Of a stretch of DNA of 32,198 nt, positions 13,659-20,786 are shown one piece after another. The notes beneath the pieces are model-generated. The model was given only the letters and a program-made list of their open reading frames with translations. It was not told the origin of the DNA and did no database searches. The stretch is from DATMQA01 sp035566895 (lineage in GTDB: Bacteria > Verrucomicrobiota > Verrucomicrobiia > Limisphaerales > UBA8199). Where the stretch lies: NCBI GenBank assembly GCA_035566895.1, contig DATMQA010000224.1:1-32198 (forward strand). The letters run 5' to 3'. The translations under genes and the position numbers were made by a program. The first letter of the stretch is position 1. Every line of letters begins with the position of its first letter.

Positions 13659-16600
13659 ATGAAATCGGCAGCCAATAACAATTCTAGCCTAAGGTGGCTG
13701 CTGGCGCTGTTGGGATTCCTGCCGCTTTGCGCGGGCGCCCAATCGGTTTCCAACGGTTTCTGGCAGGCGCAGAGCATCTACCAGATCATTACGGACCGTT
13801 TTTTCGATGGCGACCCGTCCAACAACAACGCCGAGGGCACCTACAACCCCAGCGGCAGCAGCGGCACGTCGGTGCACGGGGGTGATTTCAAGGGGATCGA
13901 GCAAAAGCTGGATTATATCAAGGCGCTCGGCGCGACTGCGATTTGGATTTCTCCCGTGGTCCTGAACGCCAACGGTGAGTTTCACGGGTATGCGGCGCGC
14001 GATTTTTACACGGTCGCTCCACACTGGGGCACGCTGGCGGATTTGCAGCACCTGGTCCAGACGGCCCATTCCCGCGGGATACTGGTGATTGATGACATCG
14101 TCGTGAACCACGGCGGGGATCTCATCTACAGCACCGACTCGGGCTATCCGAATTTTCTGGCGCCGCCTTCGGGTTACAATCTGCGCTACCGCGGTTCGAA
14201 GCAGTTTGCGGCTCCGTTCAACACCAACGCCATCAACCCGTCGCTCACGAACCTCTTTCATAACTACGGCAATATCCAGAACTTCAACATCAGCAACCAG
14301 GTGGTGCTGGGGGAATTGAGCGGCCTGGACGATTTCCGGACCGAGTCGCCCTACGTGCGGAGCAACATGGCGGCCGTGTACCAGTATTGGATCGGCCAGG
14401 TGGGTTTCGACGGTTTCCGCATCGATACGGTCAAGCACGTGGATATGGGGTTCTGGCAGAACTGGTGCCCATTGGTCCATGCTTATGCCTCCGGCGTTGG
14501 GCTGCCGAATTTTTTCATGTTTGGAGAGGTGTATGACGGCTCCGAATCCAAATGCGGCTCGTACACGGGCAACCAAAGCGGCGGGGGTTTCGAACTCGAT
14601 TCGGTGTTGGACTACCCGCTTTATTTTATGGTCAATAGCGTGTTTGCCACTGCGAGCGGTAACACCAAGCAGATCGAAGATCATTACAACGCAGTTGCCG
14701 CCAACTACGACCCGGAGGCGCAAATGCGCCTGGTGACCTTCCTCGACAACCACGACCAGCCGCGGTTCCTGAGTTCGGGCAACGCCAACAACAACACCAA
14801 TCGCCTGATGGTGGCGCTTGCCTTCCTCTACACGGCGCGCGGCATCCCGTCTCTTTACTATGGCACCGAGCAGGCCTTCAACGGCGGCGGCGACCCCAAT
14901 GACCGCGAGGATATGTTCGCCGGCCAATTCGAGCAGGGCCCCTCGGTGGGCGACAATTTCAACATGACTCATCCGCTCTTTCAATGGGTGGCGAAGCTGA
15001 ACAATTTCCGCCGCCTTTACCCGGCGCTTCAGGTCGGGTCTCACGTGAACAAGTGGAACGAACCAAGCGGGCCGGGCCTGTTCGCTTACGCGCGCCGGTT
15101 GGGCGCCGAAGAGGTCTTTGTGGTGTTCAACACTTCCGGTTCGACGCAGACGCTGACCAATCGTTCAACCATCTTTTCGGCGGGCACCAGGATCGTTAAC
15201 CTGTTTGATACCAATGAAGTCCTGACGGTCACCTCAACTCCGGAAATCCCTCCGATCACCGTGCCCGGCACGACTGCCAAGATTTTTGTCGCCCAATCCG
15301 ACTGGCGGCCGCTGGACCCGGTTATCGTCAGCAACTCCCCAACTCACGACTCCGCCAGCGTGCCCACGGCCTCGCCTATTGTCCTGCAGTTCAGCAAGCC
15401 GATGGACACCAACGGTGTCCAGGCCGCGTTCAGCACCATTCCACCAGTCAGTGGCGCTTTCACGTGGTCGGCGACGGGGGACACCCTCACGTTCGCCGCG
15501 GGCGGCGCGGGTTTGCCCCCGCTGACCAATTTGCTGGTGCGGGTCACCAACACGGCTGTGGATGCAGTGTCGGGCAACGCCATGGTTGCGCCCTACGAAC
15601 TCCGCTTCAAAACCGCGGCGACCGGCTATGTTGATACGGTGCCGCCGACGCTGGCGCTGCAATCTCCCACCAATGGGGCCGTCGTCGCGGGCAACCTCGT
15701 CATTTCCGGCATCGCCAGTGACAACGTCGCGGTCCAAAGAGTCGAAATCCAACTTGATAGCGGTCCCTGGGTGAGCGTCAGCGGCGCGACCGCCTGGAGC
15801 TACACGCTGAACAGTTCCAATTTCCTGAATGGCCCGCACCTTCTGGCGGCGCGCGCCACCGATACCTCCGGCAACATCTCGCCTACGAATGTGGTTGGCG
15901 TCCGCTTCTTCAACGTCCCAGGAGCCTATCTCCAAAGACTTAGCGGCGGCAATCCGGCCAATGTGACAGATTGCAGCAATAATGTTTGGTTGCGCGACTC
16001 GGCCTACAGCTTCGGCGGATTCGGTTATTCCGGCGGCGCAACGGGCTACGTCGCCAATGCCATCTCCGGCATCTGTTCCTCAGCGCAATCGCTTTACCAG
16101 CGCGAACGCTACAGTACCTCCGGGGGCGGATTCTTTTACCAGTTCGATTGTCCGGAAGGCCTTTACGAAACCACGATGCTCGAAGCGGAGACCTATTGGA
16201 ACGGGGCCGGCAAACGCATTTTTAATGTCTTCATCCAGGGTGCGCCGGCGCTAACCAACTTCGATATTTACGCTGCTGCCGGTGGACAAAACATTCCGTT
16301 GTCGCGAATCTTCACCAACACCGTGACCAACTCCCAGTTGCAAGTGCTCTTCACACCGGTGGTCGATAACGCAAGAATTTCCGGTTTGCAGGTGCGCAAG
16401 ATCGCGGACGTTTTCAGCGACTCCGATGGGATTCCGGACTGGTGGCGCCTGGCCTGGTTCGGCCATCCCACGGGCCAGGCAAGCGATCAGTCGCGGGGCA
16501 TGGACGACGCCGACGGCGACGGCATGTCCAATCTGAAAGAGTTTCTGGCCGGAACCAACCCGCTGGACCCGAGCTCGGTCTTCAAGATTACGCAAGCGTT

Positions 16601-16802
16601 GTTGGCGGGCTCCGATGTGCAGGCAAGCTGTTCGACGGTTTCCAACCGGACCTACCAACTCCAGCGCCGCGACAGCCTCTACGCAGCCGGTTCCTGGAGC
16701 AATATAGGGTCGCCGGTGAGTGGGAATGGCGGCGCGCTGATGCTGACCGATACCGGGGGAGCGACCAATACAGAGCGGTACTATCGGGTTCAGGTGCGGT
16801 GA
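13659..16802 (+). CDS. Secreted multidomain GH13 alpha-amylase-family enzyme
   Basis: The protein has 1047 residues. It has a signal peptide (residues 1-28, LLALLGFLPLCAGAQS). The GH13 barrel covers about 29-460 with all four conserved regions: DIVVNH (146-151), GFRIDTVKH (nucleophile Asp256), GEVYDG (acid/base Glu290) and DNHD (third acid Asp366). A beta-sandwich C domain runs to about 550. Then come an SbsA-type Ig-like domain (about 554-655), a second Ig-like domain (658-755), a malectin-like carbohydrate-binding domain (about 757-915), a calcium-binding DxDGxxDWW and DADGDGMSNLKEF segment (about 920-985), and a C-terminal module ending YYRVQVR. The enzyme should hydrolyse alpha-1,4-glucans outside the cell and be retained at or near the surface. 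The start has no clear Shine-Dalgarno sequence. Confidence 0.93.
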   Translation: MKSAANNNSSLRWLLALLGFLPLCAGAQSVSNGFWQAQSIYQIITDRFFDGDPSNNNAEGTYNPSGSSGTSVHGGDFKGIEQKLDYIKALGATAIWISPVVLNANGEFHGYAARDFYTVAPHWGTLADLQHLVQTAHSRGILVIDDIVVNHGGDLIYSTDSGYPNFLAPPSGYNLRYRGSKQFAAPFNTNAINPSLTNLFHNYGNIQNFNISNQVVLGELSGLDDFRTESPYVRSNMAAVYQYWIGQVGFDGFRIDTVKHVDMGFWQNWCPLVHAYASGVGLPNFFMFGEVYDGSESKCGSYTGNQSGGGFELDSVLDYPLYFMVNSVFATASGNTKQIEDHYNAVAANYDPEAQMRLVTFLDNHDQPRFLSSGNANNNTNRLMVALAFLYTARGIPSLYYGTEQAFNGGGDPNDREDMFAGQFEQGPSVGDNFNMTHPLFQWVAKLNNFRRLYPALQVGSHVNKWNEPSGPGLFAYARRLGAEEVFVVFNTSGSTQTLTNRSTIFSAGTRIVNLFDTNEVLTVTSTPEIPPITVPGTTAKIFVAQSDWRPLDPVIVSNSPTHDSASVPTASPIVLQFSKPMDTNGVQAAFSTIPPVSGAFTWSATGDTLTFAAGGAGLPPLTNLLVRVTNTAVDAVSGNAMVAPYELRFKTAATGYVDTVPPTLALQSPTNGAVVAGNLVISGIASDNVAVQRVEIQLDSGPWVSVSGATAWSYTLNSSNFLNGPHLLAARATDTSGNISPTNVVGVRFFNVPGAYLQRLSGGNPANVTDCSNNVWLRDSAYSFGGFGYSGGATGYVANAISGICSSAQSLYQRERYSTSGGGFFYQFDCPEGLYETTMLEAETYWNGAGKRIFNVFIQGAPALTNFDIYAAAGGQNIPLSRIFTNTVTNSQLQVLFTPVVDNARISGLQVRKIADVFSDSDGIPDWWRLAWFGHPTGQASDQSRGMDDADGDGMSNLKEFLAGTNPLDPSSVFKITQALLAGSDVQASCSTVSNRTYQLQRRDSLYAAGSWSNIGSPVSGNGGALMLTDTGGATNTERYYRVQVR

Positions 16803-16809
16803 GGGGAGT

Positions 16810-16886
16810 GAAGCGAAATGTGAAGTGTGAAGCGTGAATCTGGCACGGAAGTCTCGCGACCCATTTTCACGCTTCAGGCATCACGT
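16810..16886. repeat. Heptamer array with inverted arms between convergent genes
   Basis: Units of GTGAAGT, GTGAAGC type occupy 16810-16838, and inverted units occupy 16865-16886. TGAAGCGTGAA (16828-16838) is the exact complement of TTCACGCTTCA (16866-16876), giving an 11-base stem with a 27-base loop. It lies between the ends of the amylase and the 238-residue protein gene, and overlaps the last codons of the latter. A two-way terminator role is inferred, although no T-run follows. Confidence 0.75.
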
Positions 16887-17597
16887 GTCACTTTTGCCCT
16901 CCGCCACCAGCATCTGGCTCAATTCCGGGAGCGCCTTGATCCCTTCCTTTTCGAAGATGACGGTCGTAACTAACCTTCCCAGCTCCATGACGCGCTCGGA
17001 AATGGGCTGGAGGTCCTGACCGAATTTTCTCAAGGCAATGCCCGCCTCGCCGATGAACCCCCAAAAGCGGTCGATGTCATTGGTCCTACGGTGCAACTCG
17101 GCACGCATGGCCTCCAGCCGCCTAAGGAGCCGCCGCTTTTGTTCTTCCGGGATCAGATGGCTGTTGCGGAAGAGTTCCCGCAACTCGTCGATGAGGCGCT
17201 GCACGCGTTGGAACTCCGGTTCGGAGAACTCGTACACCGGCACCTTGGAAAATAAAGAAACATACTCCTCGGTTTTGGACTCAAAATAGCCCTTGGCATG
17301 GCGGCTGGTCAGCGCCGCGCGAACGGTTTGGCGCAACTGGCTGAAATAAGCGGTAATGTTGGTGATGTTCTGGTGGCGCTGCGGCCCGATTTCGGGGAAG
17401 GGCGGCAGCTTTTCATCCCTCGCCATGGCAAAAGCACGCAGGATGCTGAGCGCTTCCACATAATCATCGTGCTGTTCTGACATTTGCCTGGCGTGGCCGT
17501 CGAGCCGCTCGAACTCGACGCCGAGTGCCGCGAGCGCCTCCAGGTTGTCGGCAGGCAATTGACCTAATGTTCTGGCCGGAAAGAAAGCTGTTTTCAT
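16881..17597 (-). CDS. Hypothetical helical protein, function unknown
   Basis: The protein has 238 residues, and I do not recognise its family. It is predicted to be almost entirely helical and soluble, with charged heptad-like stretches suggesting coiled coils, for example EEQKRRLLRRLEAMRAELHRRTNDIDRF near 150-178. A Phe/Trp-containing segment follows (RFWGFIGEAGIALRKFGQDLQPISERVMEL, about 177-206). No signal peptide or membrane helix is present. The start at ATG 17597 (MKTAFFPARTLG) is the only ATG near the beginning. It stands alone between the amylase and the isomerase-like gene, so context gives little help. A role in a toxin, defence or regulatory module cannot be excluded or supported. 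Confidence 0.75.
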   Translation of the reverse strand: MKTAFFPARTLGQLPADNLEALAALGVEFERLDGHARQMSEQHDDYVEALSILRAFAMARDEKLPPFPEIGPQRHQNITNITAYFSQLRQTVRAALTSRHAKGYFESKTEEYVSLFSKVPVYEFSEPEFQRVQRLIDELRELFRNSHLIPEEQKRRLLRRLEAMRAELHRRTNDIDRFWGFIGEAGIALRKFGQDLQPISERVMELGRLVTTVIFEKEGIKALPELSQMLVAEGKSDT

Positions 17598-17770
17598 GGT
17601 TGTCTCGCCCGGTCAACAAGAGCGCCCTTCGCTCAAGTTGGGCTGAAGCATGATACAACACGCCGGCTTCTGCGCATCAATTTTTTTCAAGGTTTCGGCG
17701 CTGCACTTTACCATTGCCCGGCCAAAAGCCTTACTGGTATTTTCGGGCACTTCTGGAAGGGAAAATCTGT

Positions 17771-19084
17771 ATGAGCGCACAGCACAGTCACAGCAATTAT
17801 CCGAAGCTCCATAATGCCCTCTGGCCCGGCCTGGTCGGCAAAGGCAGCCCCGGGGCCGAGCCGTGCATCGGCCTGGACACGATGCTCGAACTGACCGCCA
17901 AGGCGGAGTCGGACGGCATCAAATTCGATGGCGTGGACCTTTTCCTGTTCGACCCGCACATCAGCATCGATATTGATGACGATGGGATAAAGCGCCTGGC
18001 TGATAAGATTCGCGCCAAAGGGTTGGCAGTTGGCTCGGTCGTGGCCCCGGTTTGGCCACCGACCGGCGGCGGGTCGGCGATGGGGAGCGACCCGGAGCGC
18101 CAGGCCTTCGTGGGCCAGGTCCGAAAGGCCTGCCGGATTGCCAGGAACCTGCGGGCTTTGGGCATCCGGCCCGACGGAGTGGTCCGCATCGATTCCGCCT
18201 GCGGCGTAGCCGATTGGGCCCAGGACCCGGAGGCCAACCAGGCGAAAATTGCCCGGACCTTCAGCGAAGCCTGCGATGTGGCGGCCGACTTCGGCGAGCG
18301 CCTGGCCGCGGAAGGTGAAATCTGCTGGGGCGGCATGCACAGTTGGAAAAAGATCCTGGACCTGCTGGAACGGGTCAATCGGCCCAAGACGCTTGGGTTC
18401 CAGGCCGACATGGCCCACACGCTTCTTTACATCCTGGGTTACAATGCGCCCGAAGACACGATTTTGCCGCCGGATTGGGATTGGTCGGAGCCGCACCGGC
18501 TGAACGAGGCGATGAAAACCCTTACGAATGCGCTACGGCCCTGGACGCTCGATTTTCATGTCGCGCAGAATGATGCGACGGTAAAAGGGTCCGGCACGCA
18601 CGACAAAACAGGCCACCATTGCCTCCCCAACGATCCAAACGGCAAGCTCGCCATCGCGCATCATGCGGGCTACTGGCTGCACGGGACAGATGGCCGACTG
18701 ACCAGGGCTCTTCGCCACATCTGCTGGGATGGTTGCATGTTCCCCAATGCCGTCATGATGCAACCGGAAACCTGGGACAGCATTCTGCGCGCTATGATCG
18801 CGGTCCGCGATGCCCACGGCTGGCGCGAGGAAGAAGCATCGGCGGCGGCGCCAGAAAGACCGGCCGTGCTGAAAACTCGAAAAGCAGGCAAACAAACTGC
18901 CAAACGCAAGCCCAGACGGCCGGTTGCAAAACCAGCCCGAAAGCCGGCGAAGAAATCTCCCGTCAGGCATTCCCGACGCAGACCCGCCGCTAAACTCAAA
19001 GCCCGCAAAGCGCCAGCCGCGCGCAAAGCCACCAAAAAACCGAAGCGGGCTGCAGGAAAAAAGAGGCTGCGTCGCCCTCGATAA
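17771..19084 (+). CDS. Xylose-isomerase-like TIM-barrel protein with histone-H1-like basic tail
   Basis: The protein has 437 residues. Residues 1-350 resemble the sugar phosphate isomerase/epimerase family (xylose-isomerase-like TIM barrel): GLDTMLELTAKAESDGIKFDGVDLFLFDPH, then AKGLAVGSVVAPVWP, RIDSACG, CWGGMHSW, GFQADMAHT and LDFHVAQND. These contain the acidic and His residues expected at a metal site. Residues about 363-437 are a tail of 75 residues with 18 Lys, 17 Arg, many Ala and Pro and no acidic residue, like the C-termini of histone H1 and bacterial H1-like proteins. The two parts are in one uninterrupted frame. Sugar substrate unknown; DNA or RNA binding by the tail is inferred. GGAAGGG upstream and the start of similarity favour ATG 17771 over a TTG 57 bases earlier. 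Confidence 0.85.
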   Translation: MSAQHSHSNYPKLHNALWPGLVGKGSPGAEPCIGLDTMLELTAKAESDGIKFDGVDLFLFDPHISIDIDDDGIKRLADKIRAKGLAVGSVVAPVWPPTGGGSAMGSDPERQAFVGQVRKACRIARNLRALGIRPDGVVRIDSACGVADWAQDPEANQAKIARTFSEACDVAADFGERLAAEGEICWGGMHSWKKILDLLERVNRPKTLGFQADMAHTLLYILGYNAPEDTILPPDWDWSEPHRLNEAMKTLTNALRPWTLDFHVAQNDATVKGSGTHDKTGHHCLPNDPNGKLAIAHHAGYWLHGTDGRLTRALRHICWDGCMFPNAVMMQPETWDSILRAMIAVRDAHGWREEEASAAAPERPAVLKTRKAGKQTAKRKPRRPVAKPARKPAKKSPVRHSRRRPAAKLKARKAPAARKATKKPKRAAGKKRLRRPR

Positions 19085-19295
19085 AGGTTCTTTTGCCGGC
19101 GAAATCCCGCTCTTTCGGACCAGACTCTGCCTCGATATAGGACAGGAGTAATGGCTTGGCCCCCCGCGGGCTTGAATCCACTTCTTCCAATAAGTGGCTT
19201 GGCTTCTGCTGCGCATTCAAAGCTGAGAATAAACGGCCGCACAGGGGCTAGAACGACGCGGCGCCCAGGTTGTACGGCCCCGAGATAAAGCGCCT

Positions 19296-19478
19296 ATGAC
19301 TGCCGACATGTTGATACGTTTGCTTGAAGAGATGATGGACGTGAAGCTCCAGCAATTTGCTGAAGCCCAGCTCAAACTCACCCCCGAGGTCAGCCGCATC
19401 CTGCACGAGAAGCACGAAACCGACCGTCGCCGTTTGGAACAAATCCGGGCCGAACTGGTCAGGTTCCTGGAAAGCTGA
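19296..19478 (+). CDS. Small hypothetical protein, 60 residues
   Basis: The product is charged and fully helical (LLEEMMDVKLQQFAEAQLKL, RILHEKHETDRRRLEQIRAELVRFLES), consistent with a small coiled-coil or dimerising protein. The amino-acid composition is coding-like and both ends are clean, but no Shine-Dalgarno sequence is evident and no family is recognised. It ends 18 bases before the stop of the convergent LysR gene. The 211 bases before it hold no clear gene. Confidence 0.5.
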   Translation: MTADMLIRLLEEMMDVKLQQFAEAQLKLTPEVSRILHEKHETDRRRLEQIRAELVRFLES

Positions 19479-19496
19479 TTCCGCGACGGCAAGGCG

Positions 19497-20471
19497 CTAG
19501 GCTACAAGCTTGGGCGCCGCCACTCCCGGCTTCTGCCCGCTCCCTGCCAATGGGAGTTCGGTGGGAGGTTCACTCCCGCTGAGGAGCAAATTCACAAAGC
19601 GTTTGGCCTGCGGCGTAAGAATCCGGCCTTTCCGCAGCACGACACCATAAGTGCGTTTGGGAAAGAACTCCCCCGCCGGCAGCACCTCCAGACGTTCCTG
19701 TCCCGTAATACCGATACTGATGATGAGGGAGATCCCGAGACCCAGTTCCACGTACTTTTTGATCACTTCCCAACCGCCTACTTCCATGGCGACCTGATAA
19801 GAAAGCCCGTGCTTCTTGAACGTGCTGTCCACCAGGTTCCAGGTGCTCAGGCCGCGCGGGGGCAGGATCAGAGGATAATGGCTCAGTTCCTTCAGCGAGA
19901 GCTTCTTGTAAGCCAGCGGATGGCCCAGGCAGGTGATCACCACCGGTTCGTAAGAGACAACCGGATGGAACTCAATGTCCTCCGGGACCATCATCAGCGG
20001 TCCTACCGCAAAATCCACCAACCCCGTCCGAAGTTGCTCCAGGCCTTCCAGACCAGTGACATTGTGCAAACGCACCTCAATCTTGGGATGCGCGCGATGA
20101 AACTCCTCCACGTATTTGGGCAGGAAATAAAGAATGGTGGAAGTGCCAGCCGCGACCTCGATGTGACCCTCATCAACCTCGAGGCGCCGCATCCTGAATT
20201 GTTCGTCCAGGTCCTCCATTTGCTCGATCAGCGGCCCCGCCATCTCGTAAAGCAACTCGCCGTCATGAGTAAGATGGATTTTGGAGCCTCGGCGCACAAA
20301 AAGCGCCACCGACATCTCACTCTCTAAACTCGCAATCTGTTGGGAGACAGATGGTTGGCTAAGATTCATCCTCTTGGCGGCCTTCGAAACACTGCCGGAT
20401 GCCGCCGCGTAACAAAAGCCGCGCAATTGTTGAAACCGGTTCTGCTTATAGCGATAGCCTGAAGCTGTCAT
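19497..20471 (-). CDS. LysR-family transcriptional regulator
   Basis: The protein has 324 residues, typical for the family. The N-terminal winged helix-turn-helix covers about residues 12-70 (LRGFCYAAASGSVSKAAKRMNLSQPSVSQQIASLESEMSVALFVRRG, then LTHDGE). The effector-binding domain follows from about 95 (GHIEVAAGTSTILYFLPKYVEEFHRAHPKIEVRL, later VELGLGISLI). The C-terminal 25 residues are a Pro/Gly-rich extension. The protein is divergent from malate synthase, and LysR regulators usually control the divergent neighbour and themselves. It is therefore the likely regulator of the glyoxylate shunt here, as an inference. A perfect palindrome lies six bases before its ATG. The reading frame continues upstream of this ATG but only through that palindrome. 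Confidence 0.92.
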   Translation of the reverse strand: MTASGYRYKQNRFQQLRGFCYAAASGSVSKAAKRMNLSQPSVSQQIASLESEMSVALFVRRGSKIHLTHDGELLYEMAGPLIEQMEDLDEQFRMRRLEVDEGHIEVAAGTSTILYFLPKYVEEFHRAHPKIEVRLHNVTGLEGLEQLRTGLVDFAVGPLMMVPEDIEFHPVVSYEPVVITCLGHPLAYKKLSLKELSHYPLILPPRGLSTWNLVDSTFKKHGLSYQVAMEVGGWEVIKKYVELGLGISLIISIGITGQERLEVLPAGEFFPKRTYGVVLRKGRILTPQAKRFVNLLLSGSEPPTELPLAGSGQKPGVAAPKLVA

Positions 20472-20782
20472 ATTGCTTTGGGTCACCCAAACTCTGGTCC
20501 GATACGCCCTGTTAATACCCACACCAACTTAAATGGGAAAACTCCCGGGGGCAATAGCGGGTCCTGCGGATATAGGCGCGGGTTATACAAAGTATTGAAA
20601 CTTCCGATTTTGCATCAGCACAAAAGGGAACGAACCTGCATCATGAAAACCAATGTTTCAGATAAGCCGAGCGAAAATACCCGAATCCGTCGCCGCCGCG
20701 CCCCGCTTTGGTACGCGCGCAGCAAATGCTTCGAGCTCGACCGGTCTGGAGCTCGCCACCAACAAAACCACACAGGAACAAC
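20472..20782. other. Divergent control region between lysR-type gene and aceB
   Basis: The 311 bases hold the 15-base palindrome at 20477-20491 and a 47-codon upstream frame (20643-20786). Otherwise they hold only non-coding sequence with no recognised RNA element. No confident sigma-70 hexamers were found for aceB. Confidence 0.5.
20477..20491. promoter_or_regulatory. Candidate LysR-type operator, perfect palindrome with T-N11-A
   Basis: TTTGGGT C ACCCAAA is a perfect 7+1+7 palindrome. It contains the LysR consensus arrangement T-N11-A (T20478 and A20490) with the expected dyad symmetry. Its position six bases upstream of the regulator's ATG suggests autoregulation. aceB is about 290 bases away. 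Confidence 0.55.
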
Positions 20783-20786
20783 ATGA
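20643..20786 (+). CDS. Possible 47-residue upstream peptide coupled to aceB
   Basis: The frame begins MKTNVSDKPSENTRIRRRR and ends with TGA inside ATGA, where the ATG is the aceB start. Such an overlap usually marks translational coupling. The peptide is basic (RIRRRRAPLWYARSKC) and has no known relatives that I can name. The Shine-Dalgarno sequence is weak (AAGGGA, about 12 bases upstream). It could be a genuine leader peptide, a small gene or chance. Confidence 0.35.
   Translation: MKTNVSDKPSENTRIRRRRAPLWYARSKCFELDRSGARHQQNHTGTT

Noticed and set aside
13689..15044. 451-residue minus-strand frame opposite the amylase
   Set aside because: The plus-strand GH13 protein has all catalytic motifs, and the minus frame is a shadow in a GC-rich gene.
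19151..19288. Possible 45-residue peptide with AGGAG just before its ATG
   Set aside because: The AGGAG is only two bases from the ATG, too close for normal use, and the peptide has no distinguishing feature.
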